Origin: Alphaproteobacteria bacterium
Lineage (GTDB): Bacteria; Pseudomonadota; Alphaproteobacteria; CAAHEQ01; UBA3637
Assembly: GCA_017513365.1 (NCBI GenBank)
Contig: JAFXFY010000084.1
Coordinates: forward strand, 1-5,785
Reading direction: 5' to 3'
DNA: 5,785 bases
Made by a program: the position numbers and the translations under genes. Within the stretch, counting starts at the first letter, position 1. Each line of letters starts with the position of its first letter. Under the pieces are notes generated by a model. That model had not been told where the DNA came from. It saw nothing but the letters and a program-made list of their open reading frames with translations, and made no database searches. Positions 1-5,785 of the stretch are shown here, piece after piece.

Positions 1-2
1 AT

Positions 3-1622
3 ATGGCCTCTAAAGGTAATTTAATCGGGTCATTGGTGGGGGCAGGTGTTTTTTCGGCTTCTACCGTTTTGACCGGTGGTTTGGCTAATATTCCCTTGAT
101 GGCGGGTGTTATGGGGATTTCGGGATTGTATTCTTATTTTGTCAATAAACGTATGACAGATAAGAAAATTCGCTATAAAAACGAGATACGTAAAAATCAA
201 GCAGTTTTTAATGAACATAACCGTGATATGTATGCCAATACGACCGAACGTGAAACAAATGATCCGGCCAAGAAAGAATATCACCGTTTAGATGAAAAAT
301 CTAATGCTTTACAAGGTAGTTTGAAGCGTTTTGTACGCATGTTAAGAAATTATTCTTTGGCAGAACTCGCCTTAAAAACAGCAATTGTGGGGACCTCGGT
401 TGCTTTAGCCGCCGGAACGGGAGCTGCCAATATGTTGGTGTTGCCGATTGCGGCCTTAAGTTGTCAAGGAGCAGTAGGGCGAGTGGTGAATTCTGTCTTT
501 TCACTCAAAGAGCATATTGGTACGTTTGCCCATGCCTATAACAGTTTTAAATCAAAGGTTAAAAATATCACATTTGGTAAGACAAAAGTGCCTCAGCGGG
601 CAAATACCATAGAATTGGATTGTATTGCGGTTGCTCATCGGACGCAAGATGATATTACAACACATCGGGATACACCGCTTTTTACCAGTGATGAGAAATT
701 AACCATTGGCAAAGGCATTACTGTTTTATCTGGGGCTAGCGGGGCCGGTAAAAGTTCATTAATTAATATGTTAATGCATTCAGATGATCCGGTGCAAGGG
801 GCTATTCGTATCGGTTATACAGATGACCAAGGAACATTTGTTGGGAATGATTATAAAGAATTGGCTTTTGCTGAACCGGCCAGACATATTGCGATTTCTT
901 TACAAGGGGCGATGCCAGCTAAAATGCTGGTTGATGAGTATATCAGATTGGCTAATCCGAATGCCGATGAGGCAAAAGTGCAAGAAGTTAAAGAGTTATT
1001 GGGGATTCGTGATGACGGTAATCCGGCCAGTATTTCGCCCAGTTTGGAAATTCGGGATAATAATTTATCCGGTGGACAACGCAATCGTTTGAATGTTGCT
1101 CAGGCCTTAATTAAAGATTCTCCGATTTTGATTTTGGATGAACCAACGGCCGGTGTTGATGCGGCGATGAGTCAAAATATTGTAGATTATATCAATAAAA
1201 TCAAGGATGAAAAAACAGTTGTTTATATTACACACCATCCTGAGGAAATTCGCTCTTTAGAGGCAACTCAGGCTTTGGATTTGGATAAACAGCCAACCGA
1301 GGCAACGGCAAAGATGACACACTATGATTTAACGGATGAGTCCACTAAAGAAGGATATTTGGATTTGTTTACGAATCGTAAAGGCAGTAGTGAATGGTCC
1401 GAAAATCGTGTAGGTAAAACATTGCGTGAATTGAGTTATGTTTCTTATGCTTCATCTGAACGGTTGCCAAAAACACCTGATAATATAGAACGTCGTCAGC
1501 GGGTGGCAAAGCGGTTGATTGAGGCCAGACGTGAAGAGATGGCCCTCAGTGGTACGCATCAATTAGTGCGAGATACCTATCCGAAAAAGCCAATTTTTAA
1601 AAATACAGATAGCGGTCGTTAG
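3..1622 (+). CDS. ABC exporter, fused membrane and ATPase domains (probably 5' partial)
   Basis: This is an inner-membrane ABC protein with an ATPase domain behind membrane helices; the substrate cannot be told. Numbering from the ATG at position 3, hydrophobic segments lie at about 8-25, 28-47, 122-140 and 143-163, with a charged 70-residue loop between the pairs. That matches TM3 to TM6 of an exporter fold, so TM1-TM2 probably lie before the window and this ATG may be internal; only two bases precede it, so no ribosome site can be judged. The ATPase domain has Walker A GASGAGKS (244-251), Q-loop Gln301, signature LSGGQ (355-359), Walker B ILILDEP with Glu380, D-loop GVD and switch His411, so it should be catalytically competent. 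The usual A-loop aromatic before Walker A is not evident. Residues 430-539 form a charged, Arg/Lys/Glu-rich tail that I do not recognise. The gene seems separate from the downstream operon, which has its own promoter. Confidence 0.85.
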   Translation: MASKGNLIGSLVGAGVFSASTVLTGGLANIPLMAGVMGISGLYSYFVNKRMTDKKIRYKNEIRKNQAVFNEHNRDMYANTTERETNDPAKKEYHRLDEKSNALQGSLKRFVRMLRNYSLAELALKTAIVGTSVALAAGTGAANMLVLPIAALSCQGAVGRVVNSVFSLKEHIGTFAHAYNSFKSKVKNITFGKTKVPQRANTIELDCIAVAHRTQDDITTHRDTPLFTSDEKLTIGKGITVLSGASGAGKSSLINMLMHSDDPVQGAIRIGYTDDQGTFVGNDYKELAFAEPARHIAISLQGAMPAKMLVDEYIRLANPNADEAKVQEVKELLGIRDDGNPASISPSLEIRDNNLSGGQRNRLNVAQALIKDSPILILDEPTAGVDAAMSQNIVDYINKIKDEKTVVYITHHPEEIRSLEATQALDLDKQPTEATAKMTHYDLTDESTKEGYLDLFTNRKGSSEWSENRVGKTLRELSYVSYASSERLPKTPDNIERRQRVAKRLIEARREEMALSGTHQLVRDTYPKKPIFKNTDSGR

Positions 1623-1653
1623 GGAACTTAACAATAAAACCTATTTTTTTTGC

Positions 1654-1682
1654 TTGCAATTTAAAAAAACTGGTTGTATAAC
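1654..1682 (+). promoter_or_regulatory. Predicted sigma70-type promoter for the rnd-kdsD-lpt operon
   Basis: The -35 candidate TTGCAA (1654-1659) and the -10 candidate TATAAC (1677-1682) are separated by exactly 17 bases, with an A-tract in the spacer. Transcription would start near 1689, giving a leader of about 23 bases that still contains the ribosome site. An alternative pair, TTGTAT (1674-1679) with TATAAG (1697-1702), also has 17-base spacing. It would start transcription almost at the ATG and leave out the ribosome site, so it is less likely. A short inverted repeat GGTT-GTAT-AACC (1672-1683) overlaps the -10 box but is too small to call an operator. Confidence 0.6.
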
Positions 1683-1699
1683 CGATTCATTATATATAT

Positions 1700-1704
1700 A
1701 AGGA
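1700..1704 (+). promoter_or_regulatory. Ribosome binding site of the RNase D-like gene
   Basis: AAGGA lies 7 bases before the ATG at 1712. It fixes that start and directly follows a TA-repeat (1690-1700). Confidence 0.7.
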
Positions 1705-1711
1705 TCGTTAT

Positions 1712-2326
1712 ATGACAAAGATTGTATTACATAAAGGTGATTTACCGCAAAATGTTGAATTTACCGGCTCTGTAGCGGTTGATACCGAAACAATGGGGCT
1801 GAATTTGCATCGTGATAGATTATGTTTGGTTCAGTTGGGAGATGGCAAGGGAACCGCTCATCTGGTACAAATTATTCCGGGGCAAGATTGTCCTAATCTC
1901 AAAAAATTACTGACGGATAAAAATGTATTGAAAATATTTCATTTTGCCCGTTTTGACGTTGCTAAAATTTATAATGATTTAGGTGTGATGGTTGAACCGG
2001 TTTATTGCACGAAAATTGCATCAAAATTGTGCCGGACGTGTGCTCCATATCATGGTCTTAAAAACTTGTGTTATGATTTGTTAGGTATTTCGGTATCCAA
2101 AGAACAACAATGTTCCGATTGGGGGGCCGAAAAACTGACAAAAGAGCAATGTCAATATGCCGCGAATGATGTGTTATATTTGCATGAATTAAAAGAAAAA
2201 TTAGATGCTTTATTAAAACGGGAAGGGCGATACGACATTGCCATGGAATGCTTTGATTTTTTGTCCACTCGTGCAAAATTGGACTTGTTGGATTTTGAAG
2301 AACCCGATATTTTTTCTCACCATTAA
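1712..2326 (+). CDS. rnd: Ribonuclease D-like 3'-5' exonuclease (DEDDy family, no HRDC domain)
   Basis: This is a cytoplasmic 3'-5' exoribonuclease of the DEDDy (RNase D) family, whose classical member trims tRNA and other stable RNA 3' ends using two metal ions. The catalytic set is visible: Asp24 and Glu26 in VDTET (motif I), Asp82 in FHFARFD (motif II), and Tyr149 and Asp153 in YAAND (motif III), preceded by the family-typical SDW (135-137). At 204 residues it covers only the exonuclease domain. The C-terminal HRDC domains of E. coli RNase D (about 375 residues) are absent, and a short acidic tail (about 192-200) ends the protein. Short RNase D-like proteins of this kind are common in Alphaproteobacteria. 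It heads the operon, 15 bases before kdsD. Motif II has Phe where many RNase D proteins have Asn (FHNA). The substrate in this organism is not shown by the sequence. Confidence 0.93.
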   Translation: MTKIVLHKGDLPQNVEFTGSVAVDTETMGLNLHRDRLCLVQLGDGKGTAHLVQIIPGQDCPNLKKLLTDKNVLKIFHFARFDVAKIYNDLGVMVEPVYCTKIASKLCRTCAPYHGLKNLCYDLLGISVSKEQQCSDWGAEKLTKEQCQYAANDVLYLHELKEKLDALLKREGRYDIAMECFDFLSTRAKLDLLDFEEPDIFSHH

Positions 2327-2341
2327 TGAAAGGATAAACTC

Positions 2342-3322
2342 ATGACCCCTAATGATATTATTCAAACGGCAAAACGTGTTATTGATACGGAAATTCAAGG
2401 ATTAAATTTGATGCGTGATGCGATGGGAGATGCTTTTGTGCAAGCGGTTGAAATGATGGAACCCGTTAAAGAAAATAAGGGCCGTATCATTATTTCTGGT
2501 ATGGGGAAAAGCGGTCATATCGGTCAAAAAATTGCGGCGACATTGGCTTCTACCGGTACGCCGTCTTTCTTTGTGCATCCGTCCGAAGCCAGTCATGGTG
2601 ATTTGGGAATGCTGACAAAAGAAGATTTGTTGATTACAATTTCTAATTCGGGTGAAAGCCGTGAAATGGGCGATATTATTTCCTATTCTCGCCGTCATAA
2701 TATTCCGATGATTGCGATTACCAGTAAGGCTGAAAGTACAATGGCAAAAGCGGCGGATTTAGTCTTGTTAATTCCAAATGCTAAAACAGCACCGGAGGCT
2801 TGCCCACTTGGTTTAGCACCAACAACCTCAACGACATTGACATTGGCTATGGGGGATGCGTTGGCTGTTGCTCTTATTGAAAAACGTGGCTTTACGATGC
2901 AAGATTTTAAAGATAGACATCCGGGTGGAAAACTGGGTAATGTCTTGTTAAAAGTGGAAGATATTATGGCCAAGGGGGCTGAATTACCTTTAATCGGACC
3001 GGATGAATTGATGGCCGATGCTTTGGTTGTTATGACGGAAAAAAGTTTGGGCTGTTTAGGGGTTGTCTCTGATGAAGGCGAGTTGCTTGGTATTATTACC
3101 GATGGGGACTTGCGTCGTCATATGGCGGCCGATTTAATTGTTCGCCGGACAGGTGATGTTATGACGCAAAAGCCTAAAACGTTGATTGGTTCCATGTTGG
3201 GTGTTGAAGCTGTGGCCTATATGAACGATAACAAAATCACAAATATCTTTGTGGTGGATGGGGAAAATCGTCCGGTTGGGTTATTGCATATTCACCACTT
3301 ACTGAAAGCGGGAGTGGCCTAG
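2342..3322 (+). CDS. kdsD: D-arabinose 5-phosphate isomerase (KpsF/GutQ family)
   Basis: This enzyme interconverts D-ribulose 5-phosphate and D-arabinose 5-phosphate in the cytoplasm, the first committed supply step for Kdo in the LPS inner core. The 326-residue length is usual for the family. An N-terminal SIS sugar-phosphate domain (about 38-180) carries GMGKSGHIG (53-61), the SHGDLGM loop (84-90), SNSGES (101-106) and the DRHPGG segment (191-196). Lys56, His85, Glu108, Glu152 and His193 appear to match the residues important in E. coli KdsD. Two CBS domains follow (about 205-262 and 270-326), as in KdsD, KpsF and GutQ. The ribosome site AAGGA (2330-2334) is 7 bases before the ATG. Its position directly before the lpt genes supports a housekeeping LPS role (KdsD) rather than capsule (KpsF) or glucitol (GutQ) paralogues. 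All key residues look intact. Confidence 0.96.
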   Translation: MTPNDIIQTAKRVIDTEIQGLNLMRDAMGDAFVQAVEMMEPVKENKGRIIISGMGKSGHIGQKIAATLASTGTPSFFVHPSEASHGDLGMLTKEDLLITISNSGESREMGDIISYSRRHNIPMIAITSKAESTMAKAADLVLLIPNAKTAPEACPLGLAPTTSTTLTLAMGDALAVALIEKRGFTMQDFKDRHPGGKLGNVLLKVEDIMAKGAELPLIGPDELMADALVVMTEKSLGCLGVVSDEGELLGIITDGDLRRHMAADLIVRRTGDVMTQKPKTLIGSMLGVEAVAYMNDNKITNIFVVDGENRPVGLLHIHHLLKAGVA

Positions 3323-3328
3323 TCGTAT

Positions 3329-4354
3329 ATGTTTACTCGCCGGTTATTAAAGATAAAAATCCATTCCAGACGCGTTTTTATATTTAAACGCTCTTTGCCG
3401 ATTTTTGCTTTCTTGCTGGCTGGAGTTATGATTGTGTGGCCTCAGTTAACTGAACAAAAAGATAAATTTACTGCTCGTCAAATTCCGGAAGGGAAAATTG
3501 AAAAGGCCAGTGTAGACATGACGGCTGTCCGATTTTTTTCAAAGGATGATAAAGACCGGCCCTTGACATTGGTGGCTCAATCGGTTTTAGAAACAAATCC
3601 TGAGAAAAAAATCATTACCTTGAATGAACCTAAGGCCGAATACGTTATGGAAAACAAAACGGTTTTGATGTCTTCCAGTGCTTATGGATTGGCTTTTCAA
3701 AAAGAAGAATATCTGTATTTTGAAGACGAAGTGGATACCAAAACAAATGACGGATGGACGGCAAAATCAAGTAAAGTGATTTATGATTATCAAAAGGGCG
3801 TTTTGGAAAGTGAGGCTCCAGTTTATATTACTGGTCCCGATGGAACGTTGACGGCCGATAAAGGGTTTTATATGATAAACAAAGGACAAAATATGACATT
3901 TAACGGTCATATTGATGTTCTGATTACGTCGGTATCAGACAAGGTTCATTTAACGGCCGAACGGGAACTGATAATCGATCAGGGACAAAGAACGATTACG
4001 GCTCTTCAAGATGTCGTTGTTATTCAAGATGGATATAAAATTACGGCCGATAAGATGGTTTTATATTACTTGCCAAAAGGTAAAGGAAAAGAGAGAATAG
4101 AAAAAATCATTGCCACAGGCCATGTTGTGGCAGATAATAAAACTCAAAAAATATCCGGAAATAAAGGGATTTACAATCCGCATACGAGTATCATTGAGAT
4201 GACGGATAATGTTGTATTGACACAAGGCCAAAATAAAGCCTATGGCAGTACGGCAACACTCAATTTATTAACGGGTGTCAGCTCTTTGACAGCGAAAGAA
4301 AATAATAAACCGGCCCGTATTAAGGGGCAACTCATTCCATCAGATTTACAATAA
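3329..4354 (+). CDS. lptC: LptC-LptA fusion, membrane-anchored LPS transport bridge protein
   Basis: Residues 1-21 are strongly basic and cytoplasmic, and 22-40 form one membrane helix, as in LptC. Residues 41-200 read as the LptC periplasmic domain, ending with its typical TLTADKGFYM and FNGHIDV segments. Instead of stopping near 200 residues, as LptC normally does, the frame continues without signal peptide or stop into a second unit (about 203-325) that looks like a complete LptA (OstA) domain: VHLTAERELIID, GYKITADKMVLYYLPKGKG, ATGHVVA, GNKGIY, NVVLTQGQNKAYG and LNLLTG. LptC receives LPS from the LptB2FG extractor and LptA forms the periplasmic bridge toward LptD; here both would be one chain. 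The start lies 6 bases after the kdsD stop. The nearest purine-rich motif, GGGAG (3310-3314), is 14 bases away, so translational coupling to kdsD is likely. An in-frame stop at 3320-3322 rules out an upstream start. No separate lptA follows. Confidence 0.9.
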   Translation: MFTRRLLKIKIHSRRVFIFKRSLPIFAFLLAGVMIVWPQLTEQKDKFTARQIPEGKIEKASVDMTAVRFFSKDDKDRPLTLVAQSVLETNPEKKIITLNEPKAEYVMENKTVLMSSSAYGLAFQKEEYLYFEDEVDTKTNDGWTAKSSKVIYDYQKGVLESEAPVYITGPDGTLTADKGFYMINKGQNMTFNGHIDVLITSVSDKVHLTAERELIIDQGQRTITALQDVVVIQDGYKITADKMVLYYLPKGKGKERIEKIIATGHVVADNKTQKISGNKGIYNPHTSIIEMTDNVVLTQGQNKAYGSTATLNLLTGVSSLTAKENNKPARIKGQLIPSDLQ

Positions 4355-4356
4355 AA

Positions 4357-4363
4357 GAGGGGA
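4357..4363 (+). promoter_or_regulatory. Ribosome binding site of lptB
   Basis: GAGGGGA sits in the 12-base gap between the preceding stop and the ATG at 4367. It is the strongest purine-rich ribosome site in the operon, though close to the start (3 bases from its end). It suggests that lptB, which works as a dimer in the complex, is translated independently and well. Confidence 0.6.
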
Positions 4364-4366
4364 TAT

Positions 4367-5101
4367 ATGACAACATCAAGAGAAGGCTTAGTTGTTGAAA
4401 ATTTAAGTAAAAGTTATAAAAAACGTGTTGTGTTAAAGGATGTTTCCATGCACGTTAAAAAAGGCGAAGCCGTGGGACTCTTAGGGCCGAATGGTGCCGG
4501 TAAAACAACATCTTTTTATTGCGTGACGGGATTGATTGCTCCCAATAGTGGTAAAATTTATTTAAATGGTATTGATATTACCTCATTTCCCGTATATCGC
4601 AGGGCACGTTTAGGGGTGGGTTATTTGCCACAGGAAGCATCCATTTTTCGTGGGTTAAATGTGGAAGATAATATCCGTAGTGTTTTGGAAATTGTAGAAT
4701 CTAATGAAGAAAAACGTGAGCAAGAACTCGATTCGTTATTAAAGGAATTTTCCATTGAACATTTGCGGTTTTCTCCCTCTCGGGCTTTGTCTGGTGGTGA
4801 ACGTCGCAGGTTAGAAATCGCCAGAGCTTTGGCTTCTCGTCCGTCTTTTATTTTGTTGGACGAACCACTGGCCGGTATTGACCCGATTGCCGTCGGGGAA
4901 ATTAAAGATTTGGTTGGACAACTGAAAAATCGTGGCCTTGGGGTATTGATTACCGATCACAATGTTCGTGAAACGTTAAGCATTATTGATCGTGCATACA
5001 TTTTACATGACGGAAAGGTATTAAAACAAGGTACGCCGGAAGAAATTATTGCCGATGAAAACGTAAAACGAACATATCTTGGAAAAAATTTCTCACTTTA
5101 A
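4367..5101 (+). CDS. lptB: LPS export ABC transporter ATPase LptB
   Basis: LptB is the cytoplasmic ATPase that dimerises beneath LptF and LptG and drives extraction of LPS from the inner membrane to LptC. The 244-residue length is normal for the family. All ATPase motifs are intact: Walker A GPNGAGKTT (40-48), Q-loop Gln89 in YLPQEASIF (a hallmark of LptB), signature LSGGE (141-145), Walker B FILLDEP (161-167) with catalytic Glu166, D-loop AGIDP, and switch His198 in ITDHNV. The C-terminal EEIIADENVKRTYLG segment is also typical of LptB. It lies 12 bases after the LptC-LptA gene and closes the operon. LptF and LptG are not in the window. In many Proteobacteria rpoN comes next; here it does not. 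Confidence 0.97.
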   Translation: MTTSREGLVVENLSKSYKKRVVLKDVSMHVKKGEAVGLLGPNGAGKTTSFYCVTGLIAPNSGKIYLNGIDITSFPVYRRARLGVGYLPQEASIFRGLNVEDNIRSVLEIVESNEEKREQELDSLLKEFSIEHLRFSPSRALSGGERRRLEIARALASRPSFILLDEPLAGIDPIAVGEIKDLVGQLKNRGLGVLITDHNVRETLSIIDRAYILHDGKVLKQGTPEEIIADENVKRTYLGKNFSL

Positions 5102-5108
5102 GCATTTT

Positions 5109-5141
5109 TTGCTAGCTAATTTGAAAAAAACAAGGTATAAG
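5109..5141 (+). promoter_or_regulatory. Possible promoter of the phosphofructokinase gene
   Basis: The 73-base gap after lptB contains TATAAG (5136-5141) as a plausible -10 box. Upstream lies a T-run plus GCTAGC and an A-tract (5124-5130), resembling the region before the RNase D gene. The -35 is weak: the hexamer at the 17-base distance is TAGCTA, and TTGCTA (5109-5114) is 21 bases away. TTGAAA (5121-5126) is too close to the -10 box. Transcription from TATAAG would start near 5148 and keep the ribosome site within the leader. Confidence 0.4.
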
Positions 5142-5162
5142 CTTTCTATTGTAAAATTTTTT

Positions 5163-5166
5163 GGAG
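5163..5166 (+). promoter_or_regulatory. Ribosome binding site of the phosphofructokinase gene
   Basis: GGAG ends 8 bases before the ATG at 5175 and supports that start, which also gives a normal N-terminus for the family. Confidence 0.7.
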
Positions 5167-5174
5167 TGTAAAAT

Positions 5175-5785
5175 ATGACAACTGTAAAAAGAATTGGTGT
5201 TTTAACAAGTGGCGGAGATTGTTCCGGTTTGAATACAGCCATTCGTGGTGTAACATTAAGTGCCATCACAAAAGGATGGGAAGTATATGGTATTCATAAT
5301 GCCACTGATGGTTTGTTCGTGCGTCCGATGCGTTATCAAAAATTGACAATGGCCGATTTTACGTGTCCGTATGCCACAATGGGTGGCACAATGCTGGGGA
5401 CCAACAATTCGGGTAATGCTCATATTCAAGAACGAGCCGATGGCACAATTGAAGAGTTGACAGATGAAGAACTTAATCAACGTTTTAAAGACGGCATTAA
5501 GGAATTGGGCTTGTCTGCGTTAGTCGTGATTGGCGGTGACGGGTCTATGGCGATTGTCAGCAAATATTGTAAAATGGCCGGTATTTCCATGATTGGTATT
5601 CCCAAAACAATTGATAATGATGCCCCTGGTACAGATATGGCGATTGGTTTTGCAACGGCAAAATCTATCGTGGCCGATGCATTGGATAAATTAGATACAA
5701 CGGCAACCAGCCACAATCGTGTTATTGTGTTAGAGGTTATGGGCCGTGGAGCAGGGCATTTGGCATTAGAAGCTGGTATCGCCGG
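5175..5785 (+). CDS. pfkA: 6-phosphofructokinase (3' partial, cut by window end)
   Basis: This glycolytic enzyme phosphorylates fructose 6-phosphate to fructose 1,6-bisphosphate in the cytoplasm. The window holds 203 complete codons of a protein that is usually 320-420 residues. Visible family motifs are GVLTSGGDCSGLN (8-20, nucleotide-binding loop), GGTMLGT (70-76), IGGDGS (119-124), PKTIDND (143-149) with the catalytic Asp147, and EVMGRGAGHLAL (187-198, substrate binding). The donor-selecting positions are Gly123 in GGDGS, as in ATP enzymes, and Lys144 in PKTIDND, as in many pyrophosphate-type and long-form enzymes. The donor is therefore not settled by sequence alone. The N-terminal loop has Ser (GGDCSG) where Pro is usual. 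The frame is open to the window edge with no sign of damage. The gene seems to be transcribed separately from the lpt operon. Confidence 0.93.
   Translation, partial: MTTVKRIGVLTSGGDCSGLNTAIRGVTLSAITKGWEVYGIHNATDGLFVRPMRYQKLTMADFTCPYATMGGTMLGTNNSGNAHIQERADGTIEELTDEELNQRFKDGIKELGLSALVVIGGDGSMAIVSKYCKMAGISMIGIPKTIDNDAPGTDMAIGFATAKSIVADALDKLDTTATSHNRVIVLEVMGRGAGHLALEAGIA

Noticed and set aside
784..1092. Overlapping 102-residue + strand frame inside the ABC gene
   Set aside because: It lies wholly within the Walker A to signature region of the real gene in another frame, and its protein has no recognisable motif.
1644..1651. T-run after the ABC gene as an intrinsic terminator
   Set aside because: No GC-rich hairpin directly precedes it; only a 4-base GTTA/TAAC pairing lies further upstream. 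The run fits better as part of the promoter region.
1690..1700. TA repeat as a microsatellite or origin-like element
   Set aside because: It is only about 11 bases in an AT-rich gap and is explained as part of the 5' leader.
2402..2973. Two minus-strand frames opposite kdsD
   Set aside because: They are antisense shadows of a clearly coding, motif-complete gene and have no ribosome site or recognisable product.
3329..4354. Fusion as an artefact of a lost stop codon between two genes
   Set aside because: The junction around residues 200-205 contains no remnant of a signal peptide, start or ribosome site that a separate LptA would need, and the frame is continuous with normal codon use.
5101..5113. 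AGCA-T5-TGCT as a terminator after lptB
   Set aside because: The stem is only 4 base pairs, the loop is the T-run itself, and no T-tract follows.
5256..5716. Two minus-strand frames opposite the phosphofructokinase gene
   Set aside because: The + strand carries all the phosphofructokinase motifs here; the antisense frames are chance openings.

Overview
This AT-rich window reads almost entirely on the + strand. It looks like a piece of the chromosome of a Gram-negative, lipopolysaccharide-making bacterium. The gene order ribonuclease D, arabinose-5-phosphate isomerase, LptC, LptA, LptB is, from general knowledge, typical of Alphaproteobacteria. The low GC content and the absence of rpoN directly after lptB suggest an AT-rich, possibly host-associated or uncultured alphaproteobacterial lineage. 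That placement is an inference from gene order and protein style, not a database result.

Layout. Positions 3-1622 hold the C-terminal part (perhaps nearly all) of an ABC exporter with fused membrane and ATPase domains. An 89-base gap follows, with a good sigma70-type promoter (1654-1682). Then comes a tight cluster of four genes at 1712-5101, with gaps of 15, 6 and 12 bases: a short DEDDy exonuclease (RNase D type), KdsD, a single protein joining LptC and LptA, and LptB. A 73-base gap at 5102-5174 carries a promoter-like region resembling the first one. A phosphofructokinase gene starts at 5175 and runs off the window end.

How the genes work together. KdsD makes arabinose 5-phosphate, the precursor of Kdo, the first sugar of the LPS inner core. 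LptB is the ATPase that extracts LPS from the inner membrane, LptC receives it, and LptA carries it across the periplasm. The cluster therefore couples LPS precursor synthesis to LPS export, with the RNase D-like nuclease as a conserved but functionally unrelated leader gene.

The most notable point is that LptC and LptA, normally separate proteins, appear here as one membrane-anchored 341-residue polypeptide. Second-tier points are the G/K combination at the phosphoryl-donor positions of the phosphofructokinase, the unrecognised C-terminal tail of the ABC protein, the missing rpoN, and the similarity between the two promoter regions. I see no RNA genes, CRISPR arrays, insertion sequences or convincing intrinsic terminators.
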